Source of the DNA: Pogona vitticeps
Lineage: Eukaryota; Chordata; Lepidosauria; Squamata; Agamidae
NCBI RefSeq assembly: GCF_051106095.1
Contig: NC_135787.1
Span: 172,445,001-172,509,000 of the forward strand
Reading direction: 5' to 3'
Length of the DNA: 64,000 bases
The notes under the pieces are model-generated. The model was not told the DNA's origin, did not search any database, and saw nothing but the letters and a program-made list of their open reading frames with translations. The position numbers and the translations under genes are program-made. Of the stretch, positions 1 to 26,977 are shown in pieces; the first letter of the stretch is position 1, and every line of letters begins with the position of its first letter.

Positions 1-355
1 GCTGTGGTTTGTTACTTAAGTCCACAGTTCATTTTGTCTGTTTCTGGTCTAATTCTTTTTTGTCCCTTTTAAAGCTTGTATTTAAGCATGGGATTGGTGA
101 AGAGATGAGCCAAGGACAAGCTATAGTTATAGATCCAGACATAACAGCAAGCCATGGTTTAATCCAGTGTAAATTTGTAAACTAACAATAAAACGTGGCT
201 TTCAATTGTAGTTTGTATCTGGATGTCAATCTGTGGTTTCTTTTCACTGATGGGTTTGGACAAAATAGCAAACCAGAATTTAACTAACTACAACCTGGCT
301 TATTGTTATATGAAAAAAAGCCCCTCATGTGTTTGGGCACTCATTTTAACATGAG

Positions 356-367
356 ACTAGGTTGAGT
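356..367 (+). repeat. left target-site duplication of LINE 368-3094
   Basis: ACTAGGTTGAGT, repeated exactly at 3095-3106. Confidence 0.85.
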
Positions 368-3094
368 TGGTGCTGATCACAATTCTTGGCCCACTTGTCT
401 AGGCCGTTTTGGCATTGGAAAGATGAACGAAAATGGCCAACGCTTACTGGAGTTTTGCTGTTACTATGGTCTCTGTGTCAGCAACACATTCTTTAATACG
501 AAGCTGCAACACAGAGTTTCCTGGAGACATCCAAGATCCAAGCATTGGCATCAGCTCGATTTGATCCTCACTAGACGTTCTAGCCTTCCTAGTGTTACGA
601 TCACACGCAGCTACCAGAGTGCTGATTGCGATACTGATCACTCCCTGGTGTGTAGTAGAGTAAAACTGCGAACAAAGAAATTGTATCACATGAAAAAGGA
701 AGGAAGACCACGTATTGACATCAACAAGACTCGCGATCAAAGAAAAGTGAAGGAATTTGCCCAAGCACTCGAGGAAACCCTTCCAGGTCCAGCAAATGTA
801 AATGCACCTGAACGATGGGAACACTTCAAGAACACTGTCTACAACACCGCCTTGTCCACCTTCGGCAAAAAGACCAGAAAGATGGCTGACTGGTTCGAAG
901 CCCATTCGGAGGAGTTAATGCCAGCCATTGAAGATAAGAGAAGAGCTCTAGCAGCATACAAAGCCTGTCCTAGCGAGTACAACCTGCAAGCTCTTCGAGC
1001 CGCTCGTAGCCAAGTCCAACAGGCTGCCAGGAGATGCTCCAATGACTACTGGCTTCAGCTTTCCTCTCAGATACAGATAGCAGCGGACACAGGTAACATC
1101 AAAGGAATGTATGATGGTATCAAGCAGGCCTTAGGTCCATTACAGAAGAAATCTGCTCCCTTGAAGTCTACTACAGGTGTGATCATCCAGGACCGAGCAC
1201 AGCAGATGGAACGCTGGGTGCAGCACTACTCCGAGCTATATTCCAGAAAGAATGTAGTAACCGAAGAAGCATTAAATAACATTGAGTGCCTGCCTGTCTT
1301 GGAAGAGCTGGACAGCGAACCAACCCTAGCAGAAATAAATGCGGCCTTGGATTCCCTCACCTCTGGCAAGGCACCTGGAAGGGACAACATCCCTGTTGAA
1401 GTGCTGAAATGCGGTAAGGAGATCATCATCACCGAACTGTATGAAATCTTTTGTCTCTGCTGGAGGGAAGGTGGAGTACCACAGGACATGAAGGATGCAA
1501 ACATTGTCACGTTGTACAAGAACAAAGGTGACAGGGGTGACTGCAATAACTACCGTGGTATCTCTCTTCTTAGCGTTGTAGGGAAGCTGCTTGCCCGTGT
1601 TGTGCTGAAGAGGCTCCAGGTGCTTGCAGACAGAGTCTATCCGGAATCACAGTGTGGATTTCGAGCAAATAGATCCACCACTGACATGGTATTCTCCCTC
1701 CGACAGTTGCAGGAGAAATGCAGGGAACAACAACAGCCACTCTTAGTGGCCTTCATAGACCTTACAAAAGCATTTGACTTGGTTAGCAGGGATGGCCTTT
1801 TCAAAATACTTCCCAAGATTGGATGTCCACCTCGTCTCCTTAACATCATCAGGTCCTTCCACGATGGAATGAAAGGCACTGTAGTTTTTGACGGCTCAAC
1901 ATCAGATCCCTTTGACATCCGAAGCGGAGTGAAACAGGGCTGTGTCCTCGCACCAACACTTTTTGGGATCTTTTTTGCTGTCATGCTGAAGCATGCCTTT
2001 GGAACTGCAACAGAAGGTGTCTATCTCCGGACTAGATCAGATGGAAAGCTCTTTAATCTCTCTAGATTGAGAGCAAAGACCAAAGTCCAGCTGAAATGCA
2101 TGAGGGACTTCCTCTTTGCAGACGATGCAGCCATTGTTGCCCACTCTGCTGAAGACCTCCAACAACTCATGAACCGTTTCAGCAAGGCCTGCCAAGACTT
2201 TGGACTAACAATCAGCCTGAAGAAAACACAAGTCATGGGCCAGGGTGTGGACTCACCTCCCTCTATTACCATCTCCACACAAGAATTGGAGGTTGTTCAT
2301 GACTTTGTGTACCTTGGCTCAACCATCTCTGACACCCTCTCTCTAGATGTCGAGCTGGATAAACGCATTGGGAAAGCAGCCACCATGTTCTCTAGACTCA
2401 CAAAGAGAGTATGGCTCAATAAGAAACTGACAACACATACCAAGATCCAGGTCTATAGAGCCTGTGTCCTGAGCACACTCCTGTACTGCAGCGAGTCCTG
2501 GACCCTTTGTGCCCGGCAGGAGAGGAAGCTGAACACCTTCCATATGCGTTGCCTACGACGGATTTTTGGTATCACCTGGCAGGACAGAGTTCCAAATAGA
2601 GTAGTCCTAGAACGAGCTGGAATTTTCAGCATGCATACATTACTGAAACAGCGACGTCTACGCTGGCTTGGGCACGTTGTGAGAATGGCTGATGGTCGGA
2701 TTCCAAAGGATCTCCTATATGGAGAATTAGTGCAGGGAAATCGCCCCAGAGGGAGACCACAGCTGCGATACAAGGATATCTGCAAGCGGGATCTGAAGGC
2801 CTTAGGAATAGACCTCAACAGATGGGAAACTCTGACATCTGATCGTTCAGCCTGGAGGCAGGCAGTGCATCACGGCCTCTCCCAATTTGAAGAGACCCTT
2901 GTCCAGCAGGCTGAGGCAAAGAGGAAGTCACAAAGGAAGCAAAACCAGGGAGCTGGACAGGGGACAGATTGGATTTGTCTCCAGTGTGGAAGGGATTGTC
3001 ACTCTCGAATTGGCCTCCTCAGCCACACTAGACGCTGTTCCAAGTCCTCCATACAGAGCACGATACCATAGTCTTTCGAGACTGAAGGATGCCT
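368..3094 (+). mobile_element. 5'-truncated LINE (RTE-like, AP endonuclease/RT), sense in GNPTAB intron
   Basis: A 2.7 kb non-LTR retrotransposon flanked by a perfect 12-bp target-site duplication ACTAGGTTGAGT (356-367 and 3095-3106). The frame is open without a stop from the truncation point (369) to TAG at 3069-3071. The 3'UTR is only about 23 bases and ends GAAGGATGCCT with no poly(A). It sits in the first intron of the window, in the same orientation as GNPTAB. The clade call (RTE-like) is by resemblance of the endonuclease and C-terminal region to RTE-type elements and is tentative. A second, decayed copy is at 55954-57461. Confidence 0.9.
423..3071 (+). CDS. LINE polyprotein: endonuclease remnant, reverse transcriptase, zinc knuckle
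   Basis: 882 residues from the first ATG; the frame is open 18 codons further upstream to the truncation. In order: C-terminal third of an AP-type endonuclease (GKMNENGQRLLEF; SWRHPRSKHWHQLDLIL; DCDTDHSLV), a linker of basic helices, RT domain with GKAPGRDNIP, FIDLTKAFDLVSRDGL, GVKQGCVLAPTLF and the catalytic FADDAAIV near base 2115, a thumb/C-terminal domain (LGSTIS..., RRLRWLGHVVRMADGRIPKD) and a C-terminal C-x2-C-x12-H-x3-C finger. The N-terminal endonuclease residues are missing, so the copy cannot retrotranspose by itself even though the RT is uninterrupted. Confidence 0.88.
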   Translation: MNENGQRLLEFCCYYGLCVSNTFFNTKLQHRVSWRHPRSKHWHQLDLILTRRSSLPSVTITRSYQSADCDTDHSLVCSRVKLRTKKLYHMKKEGRPRIDINKTRDQRKVKEFAQALEETLPGPANVNAPERWEHFKNTVYNTALSTFGKKTRKMADWFEAHSEELMPAIEDKRRALAAYKACPSEYNLQALRAARSQVQQAARRCSNDYWLQLSSQIQIAADTGNIKGMYDGIKQALGPLQKKSAPLKSTTGVIIQDRAQQMERWVQHYSELYSRKNVVTEEALNNIECLPVLEELDSEPTLAEINAALDSLTSGKAPGRDNIPVEVLKCGKEIIITELYEIFCLCWREGGVPQDMKDANIVTLYKNKGDRGDCNNYRGISLLSVVGKLLARVVLKRLQVLADRVYPESQCGFRANRSTTDMVFSLRQLQEKCREQQQPLLVAFIDLTKAFDLVSRDGLFKILPKIGCPPRLLNIIRSFHDGMKGTVVFDGSTSDPFDIRSGVKQGCVLAPTLFGIFFAVMLKHAFGTATEGVYLRTRSDGKLFNLSRLRAKTKVQLKCMRDFLFADDAAIVAHSAEDLQQLMNRFSKACQDFGLTISLKKTQVMGQGVDSPPSITISTQELEVVHDFVYLGSTISDTLSLDVELDKRIGKAATMFSRLTKRVWLNKKLTTHTKIQVYRACVLSTLLYCSESWTLCARQERKLNTFHMRCLRRIFGITWQDRVPNRVVLERAGIFSMHTLLKQRRLRWLGHVVRMADGRIPKDLLYGELVQGNRPRGRPQLRYKDICKRDLKALGIDLNRWETLTSDRSAWRQAVHHGLSQFEETLVQQAEAKRKSQRKQNQGAGQGTDWICLQCGRDCHSRIGLLSHTRRCSKSSIQSTIP

Positions 3095-3106
3095 ACTAGG
3101 TTGAGT
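3095..3106 (+). repeat. right target-site duplication of LINE 368-3094
   Basis: ACTAGGTTGAGT, identical to 356-367. Confidence 0.85.
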
Positions 3107-3827
3107 ACTGGCCTAACTGGATTTTTAAGATTTCCATCAGTGGAAGAATTGGGGGCTGAAGATTTGATAACTTATCAGGTATTAAAGGAACTCTTTTCTG
3201 CTGAACTGAACTTTGCTCAAAACAGGAGCCGTTGTTATATTCTTTTGTTTCCTAAAAGAGGACCAATTATACAACACATTGTCTGTGATAGCTCCTCTTA
3301 ACAGTTATCCCCATGAAAATGTGTTGTAGGGATGGTGCAAACCAGGGAACTAGAAAATGTAATTCTTGAAAGGTTGTTCTATATTCAGGGAACTGCTGTG
3401 CCTGGAAATGTTTCCATGAACTTCCCATGAATGCACCAGCTCACTAGAATGCTATGAAGGGAACTGGTTGCAGGAATGACTTATGGAATGATACCTTTAG
3501 TCTATTGATAGCTAGATGCATCAACATGAGAGATAGGATTGGTTGTAACTGGATGCTTATAACTACCAAAACTTCTCCTCACTCTTCTTTCCCACTTTTT
3601 TCCCCATTTTTTTTCTATGTGTACTTTCCAAATATATTCCTGGGTTGTCACTCTCCTTTGTTTCCCAACCCGGAAAAAAAAGAAAGAAAGATTGTATACT
3701 TTATCTTTCCCTATTCCCAAATTGTCTCTCTGGAAGAACAGTATCAAAAGTAATTGAATAATGATAGTTCTCAAATGAGTCCACTCTCCTTATTTTCATA
3801 TAATGTGTGCAATCCCATTTTTAATAG

Positions 3828-20951
<17,124 letters not shown>

Positions 20952-21363
20952 AAGAATTTGGGTTTTGTACATTAGTCTACCTCAACATGTGATGAGCATG
21001 TACATTTTTTATTTCAGAAATGTCTTGATATGTTCTGTCCCGGACATGAACAGAAGTGCTCCCATTACATCTTTTGTAACTCTGTATGAATCATGCTACT
21101 GAGCTTAGAGAGGAGAGTGAGGAAAAGATGTAGCTCGCAAGAATTATCTCCTGATTGCATTATCCTTTTTATAAAAAGGGTTGCTGAATGAAACTTAGCT
21201 GCATTTGTTGCAGTAGTGTTGTCCATTAAATCTAATTTTGAAAAGTTACATTTCTATTATGCATTTGTTTGAGCTTGCATCCCAAGGTGTTTGGTGGGTT
21301 ACTTCCTATTCATTGAATAGCTATTCAGTGAATAGCTTACTCCTTGTATCCTACTCTTTGAAC

Positions 21364-21369
21364 AATAAA
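21364..21369 (+). terminator. GNPTAB: possible proximal GNPTAB poly(A) signal
   Basis: AATAAA 413 bases after the stop codon; the downstream GU-rich element is weak. Confidence 0.3.
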
Positions 21370-21779
21370 GCATATGTATTTGAACTGCAATCTTGCACCC
21401 TCAAAACGTGGATGTGGACCAGCCTTCATAGCCATACACTGTAACTCTTCTGGCTCTTCTTTTCACCGTTGCTTGTGATATGTTAACTGCTTCACAATGT
21501 TTCCCCCCTTGCAGTATGTCAATTTGTATCTGTAGGAATTTGGGGAATGAGGGAGGGGTAGACAGCTGGATAAAAGAGAATGAATTTCTGGAAGATTCCT
21601 ATATCATTACATTTGTCGCAAATTGCCTTGCAGCACGGGAACACAACTGGAATTATAGTGTGATGGGATGGGTCATGATCTAGAGGTACTACTGTCTATA
21701 TTGCTCTTTAGGCTCATACGGGCAAGATTATAGGATTTTCCCCCATTTAGACCATATAGACTTTGCAAGCATGTATGGA

Positions 21780-21860
21780 CAACTAGAACCCCCCAGATAT
21801 TTTGGCTTGCAACTCCCATCAGCCCTAACCAGCATAGCCAGTGGTGAGAGATAGGAATTC
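21780..21860. repeat. short interspersed repeat fragment (CAACTCCCATCAGCCCTA type)
   Basis: Core GCAACTCCCATCAGCCCTAA within the GNPTAB 3'UTR; same family as 15123-15215. Confidence 0.4.
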
Positions 21861-22670
21861 AGATTAGGAAAATTTGTTATGACTAGTGTTGTCTGTCCCT
21901 CTGGTGAAATATTTGTAATTTGAATATAGTATGGATTTGACTTTGGCATGTTTTCTGGATAAGGGATGGATGGAACTGATAATGTGTTATTGCTGTATTT
22001 TTCTGTTAATAGATAAGGAAAGTAAGTTTTTAAAAAATGAGTCCAACTTTTATGCCAATGTAATGCCTTTTGTTGCTGAAAATGTTAATTGCAGCCTAAT
22101 CACTGTAAGTCTAATTTAAAATATCAGACTATAATCAAGTAAAAGGGGCTTGGATGTAACTTATTTGTACAAGTGTTGTATATTTCACAGCAGAAGTGCC
22201 TCACTAAATAAGTTGTCAGTATATTGTATTGTTTTAAATGTATCAGTATATTAGCATGCTATATAGAGTAATTTCTTATATCATGCATTAATTTTTTAAA
22301 AATCAATACATGATCTCTCCTGATTTACTAAGATGTATCCCAAACCAGGGAAAGGGGGGGAGGATACTGTATGTTGATTCTTCTTCTTTTTAAATAAACA
22401 TCTTCAATCATGATATTAGCAAACTGAACAGACTCAAAGCACATACACATAAATAATTACTTTATAATGAAGTTATGGGATTTTCAGTGTAATTGTATTG
22501 GAAAATTTATGCTTTTAATAGATAATGTTATTGATTTCAGAATGTTACACTGTGAATGTGTTGGAGAAGGAAAAAATGCCAGCTCTTTAATGTTCTGAAA
22601 AGTGTAAAATATTTTGAAATAGAAAGAGCACCTTATTCTTTATCCAGTACACATAACTAATTTTAAATGA

Positions 22671-22676
22671 AATAAA
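22671..22676 (+). terminator. GNPTAB: GNPTAB poly(A) signal
   Basis: AATAAA followed within 50 bases by a T/GT-rich tract (CTTGCTTTTCTTGTTTTG). It is the last canonical signal before the intergenic region. Confidence 0.55.
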
Positions 22677-22690
22677 TCCAGTTTGACCTC

Positions 22691-24580
22691 TTTAACATAC
22701 CACTTGCTTTTCTTGTTTTGTAAAAAAAATGTTTATATTATAACTAATTTTAAAGCACAAGTTGGTTACGCTGTGGCTCATTTCAAACATGTTAAAGTAA
22801 TTTGAAATCATGCTGTGGGGCTCCATGATCCCTCCACATGCATGCGCTTAATGGATGGGTTCCCATGGTATGACAAAGACAAGGATCTGCGGGAAGCCTG
22901 GGTTTTTACAAACAAGCAGCTAGTGCATACTGCTTAATTGCTTCCACTTGCACAGGAAGTGGCTAAACAAGCTCCCAGTTGGTTTTTTATGTTATTTGGT
23001 AGTGGCAGCTCCCATTCTTTGGTTTTTTTTTCTTTTATAACAAACCAGAGAAAAATGAAGAACAAAACCAGGATGTATTCCCTCAATTCCTAACTTACTG
23101 TGTCATTTGGGTAGTTGTTACTACTTATCAGCATTCTTCCAGACTGAAATCAGAACTAACTGCAGCAAATATAATTGTCATAAGAAGCAGCTCTTTCATT
23201 TACAATTGGGGAATATTATACCTGGTGTAAATTCACCTGTATTTTAAGAGCTAGGCTAATTAACCCACTGTTTGGAGGAGCATTGCAAGGATGAGCTGGT
23301 GCACTCTTAAAAGACAGTGATCAGATTATGGCTTTTCTAGAGTGTACCAGTGTGTCCCCAGAGTGTTCCTAGCTGCACCTTTCTGGTTCCTGCTTTCCTT
23401 ATGCAGGCACGATTGTTCTTGTTTGGATTAGTTCCAGCATGTGTTATTGCTGAAATTATCCAAAACAAGCAAATTAATCACTTTCCCTGCTTGACAGACA
23501 GCAGGGGAAGTGAAAAATATTTTTGACTGTATCAAAAATATGTGATACATCTGTTATAATTTTTTAAAAAAATATGTTCTTGAAGGGCCATCTAGAAACT
23601 ACTTATACTGTACTTGAATCCATTGCTGTGGCTTCAGCTGCAGGCAGTTTGTTGGCCAGCCCTTTAAGTCAAATAATTTGTTTTTATTATTTTTATAATT
23701 GATGCAGTGCATCAGTGATAGTTATATGCAGTTTAATTTTTTTTCACTTCCCCACCTTCTGCCAATCAGGGGAAGTGATTAATTTGCAATATCCTGAAGT
23801 GGCTCAATTATTAAGGCACTTCATAATATTGGCAGGAGCCATTTTGGTGTGAATAGTCATACTTGATTAGACTGTTCTCATCTAATTAGATTGTTCTAAT
23901 CAAGCACAGTTGTTCCCAAGCAGCCCTCACTAATGTGCTCCCTGCTGCCAGTGTAGCTGTACCCTAAATGTTTCCCACAGTCACAATGGCACCTCAGTCC
24001 TAGATTCACACACCCACCCCTTGTTTTAAGACCAAGTTCTTTTCAAGAGGGCACAGCAGGGGCAAAATCTTCACATGGTACAGTATCATTTTTGCCCCCA
24101 ATGCATTCTTCAGTGTATGTGTGTTGAATGCTATGTGGTATATTCTGTAAGTAATTAGGACTGAAGACTAAACCTCTAAATATATTCCTGATTATATTTT
24201 AAGTAAAATAGAAATATTGGAACTAAAGATAATTCCCTGTACTGTATGAATAAACTGGCCTAACCTTCTAAAAAAAGTGGTGCAAGAGGGTTTACAATTA
24301 TAATGAATAAAAACAAAAACTGGGGGCTGTGGAACCAGTATGGCCGCATATCCAGAAGAAAAATGTAGGGAAAAAGCGGAAAGAGTGCTGATACAGACCT
24401 CAGATGTAATGAGAGCTTTGAACTAGTACTGTAAAATGGATTGTGCTACACTGGGTGTTTATGTAGGAAGAGAGAGGTTTGGTTTTGTTTTTTTTTTTCC
24501 TTTATCATTCTTTTAACCCAAACAACCTCAGGTGGTATTGAACCAAATTAGCTCAGTAGGAAGCAGGATCTGCATATCTG
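22691..24580. other. GNPTAB-SYCP3 intergenic, no gene seen
   Basis: AT-rich, no open frame with a recognisable domain, no clear repeat family. Only stretches of low-complexity T-rich sequence. Confidence 0.6.
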
Positions 24581-24584
24581 AAAG

Positions 24585-24650
24585 TTGTTGTTGATGAGCC
24601 TAGAGTGGTCTTTTAGGCCAGATGGGTGGGTTATAAATCAAATAAATATC
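24585..24650 (+). mobile_element. L2-type 3' end fragment
   Basis: Contains GATGAGCCTAGAGTGGTCTT then a GGGTTATAAAT-type ending and AAATAA tail, as in L2-like 3' termini. Confidence 0.4.
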
Positions 24651-25459
24651 CAGGAATTATTTAATTTTGTTTTTTAATTAAATGCTTTGGCTGGTTTTGA
24701 ATGGCATCTCAGGTTGCCTCTTCTACCTGGGGATTCTTCTCTCCTCTAACACTGCCATTGGGAAGGATTTGGCTCCTTTTCAGAGTATTATGCTTACCCT
24801 CGTTCCTCTTACAGTTTCCACTTGCAGGAGGGGGAGGAGGAATGTTGTATTAGCATCACTGCAAGGAAAAAAAATGGCAAAGCGGTTGTGGAGGAGGGAA
24901 CTGGGAAGGGAAGCTGAAGGAGCGCTCTCTCCTAAACCAAAGGGGCTCTGAGTTCCAGACAGAGTCAGGTGGGGCAAGGCAGAATGCAGCTGTTGGGGTC
25001 GAATTAAATGTTCGAAAGGAACAGTGTGCAGCATTGACCTGCTGTGTAGTGAAGGCGGGTCTAGGAGCCTGAGGTGGAAACCTGTTTGAGGGGATAGAAT
25101 GGACTGTTCCAATGATGAGGGAAACACATTTTTGAAAGTTCCCTTGTGTTAAGAGAAAGAGTGTGTGTGTGTGTACTGAGCTTGGGAAGGGGGTAGTGAA
25201 AGCAAAGGAAGAAAGTGATGCGTGTAGAGTTAGGTGTGCCCGTGCTCGCATACAGACGACCCATTTCATGTCTTTCAGCTGTGACATCCTTGTCAGCCCA
25301 AGGCTACCTCACGCTCTTTCCCTTCAGGGCGTCTCTGGAGACGGAGGAGGCATAGGTGTTTGGGGAAGGCAGGGTAGAAAGTAGCGTTCGTGAGGGAGAA
25401 AAGGGGGGGGACACCAAACCTGGTGGCCCGGAATTTCGGGAAGCAAGCCTTGGCCATAA

Positions 25460-25468
25460 GGCGGGAAA
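25460..25468 (+). promoter_or_regulatory. E2F/E2F6-like site 1
   Basis: GGCGGGAAA, exact match to the E2F core. Sits 60 bases before an identical copy. Confidence 0.4.
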
Positions 25469-25519
25469 GGACGAGGGGAATCCATATCGAAACGGGTAAC
25501 TTGCGCCTCAGGTGATTTA

Positions 25520-25528
25520 GGCGGGAAA
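25520..25528 (+). promoter_or_regulatory. E2F/E2F6-like site 2
   Basis: GGCGGGAAA, identical to the copy at 25460. Confidence 0.4.
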
Positions 25529-25739
25529 TGAGCAGATGTAAAGTGGTCGGCGTTACACAGAAAGCAGAAACCTAGGCTGGGGGATAACTGTTGACGCGAG
25601 ACCTGAAGGGAGAGGGAGATACTTTTTTGAGGGCGTAAGGAGGCATGAAAGCTCAAGGAAGCTTAATACGTGTCGGAAATAGAAAGGCACCTAGTTGGTT
25701 ACAGACACGGACACGATTTGCTTCGGCAAAGGCGCGGTT

Positions 25740-25748
25740 GGCGGGAGA
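25740..25748 (+). promoter_or_regulatory. E2F/E2F6-like site 3
   Basis: GGCGGGAGA, next to a GGCGCGG run in the 3' part of the CpG-rich region. Confidence 0.35.
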
Positions 25749-26844
25749 ATTCCGTATAATCTCTATATGCGCATCATAATACAGTACTTAAGGCTTTATC
25801 CCCCTCTATTTAATGTTCCTCATTATAACAAATTAAAAATCATTAAACAAATACATGATTAATATAAACCCCTGACACTCTAAATATTCTGGTTTCACTC
25901 CCCCCCCCCTTGTAATCTGTATTCTCTCTTCACTCTTCCTATATATCAGGCACGAAACAAATTGGGACTTGTCCATTAAAGCTCGTATTAAAATATAGTT
26001 GTTAGTCTTTCACGTGCCACAAGGTTTTTGTTTTCATTTTTGTTTTGTTTTGTTTCCGTTTTGTTTCTTGCCTGATATGCTTGCACTAACTGAGCTACCT
26101 TTTCTAGAACTCTTCTATACTTTGTTATATTATTAATGTCATGTTTTTCCAGCACAAATGAGACATTCACAGTGACTAACCATCAACAACAATAAATTAA
26201 TCACATGTGAAATACTCTCAGGAGCTCCCTACTGAAATAGGCGCCTAAACTGGGTTGTTATAAACTGATATCCCAAAACACAAAAAGTGCAAAGCCTGAC
26301 GGGTTTCCCTATCGTTTGTTTCCACCAGTGACTCTTCAAGTGGTGCTCATAGGGGAGGTTCCTCTGAAGACTTATTGTACAGGCAGGTCCATGTGGAGGA
26401 AGGGAATAATTTCAGTTTCAAAATTAGAGGATTAAATGACAAAGGTAGTATTCTGAATTAGGCCTGAAAACAACTGAGAAGCTGATGAGGATTTAATAGC
26501 ATTGGTAGTATTTCATACCAGTACCAATTTTACATTTTAAAAGAATTGGGATTTGACATTTGTAAAACTGTATTTTCAACTGAGGAGTAACTTGTCATAT
26601 GGAACAAATACGCTCAGACTACAGTGTGATTTAAAAAACACATAAAATTACTTCGTAAAAGTGCTTATACAAAGGATGTATTAAGTTGAACTCTTACTAA
26701 ACTCTCAGAGAGAGAGAAAGAGAAACAAAATTGGAGTACAGTACTGTACATTATTATCCTTACTTTACACTTTTAGTTATCCAAACAAGCTTCATGTGAT
26801 GGGTTACTTATAGAAACCGTATTAAATATGTTTTAGGACAAAAT

Positions 26845-26977
26845 ATGGCACCAGCAGGAAGAAAATCTGCAGGGAAAACAGCTAAATCAGTGCAAGAGGA
26901 TCCAGTAGTGCATGCTTACGAGTTTGAGGAAGATCCTAAAAAACATCTGAGTGGATCTGAAGAGGACATTAGAGAAG
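26845..26977 (+). CDS. SYCP3: SYCP3 coding exon 1
   Basis: Start codon 26845 in the context AAATATGG; the exon itself begins at 26837 after TTTTAG. Encodes the variable N-terminus and the conserved LSGSEEDI. Donor GTGAAG after one base of the last codon. Confidence 0.93.

Larger units (their letters stand above)
20952..22690 (+). other. GNPTAB: GNPTAB 3'UTR
   Basis: AT-rich, non-coding, about 1.7 kb from the stop codon to the distal poly(A) signal, similar in size to what I recall for the human 3'UTR. The end is inferred from the AATAAA and following GT-rich sequence and not from transcript data. An earlier AATAAA at 21364-21369 could give a short form. Confidence 0.6.
25300..25760 (+). promoter_or_regulatory. 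SYCP3: probable SYCP3 promoter / CpG-rich region
   Basis: GC- and CpG-richer than the surrounding 10 kb and placed 1.1-1.5 kb before the SYCP3 start codon, where the non-coding 5' exon should lie. It contains three copies of GGCGGGA (25460, 25520, 25740), the E2F6-type element typical of germ-line genes silenced in the soma. Promoter status is inferred; no TATA box is evident. Confidence 0.5.

Noticed and set aside
120-300. Possible old MITE (repeated CAAGCCATGG / CTATAGTTATAG-like words, also near 4200-4440)
   Set aside because: Similarity between the two regions is too weak to set borders or confirm inverted ends by eye.
24780-25656. Several 100-143-codon minus-strand frames before SYCP3
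   Set aside because: Pro/Ser/Phe-rich translations of purine-rich promoter DNA, mutually overlapping in different frames, with no recognisable family.
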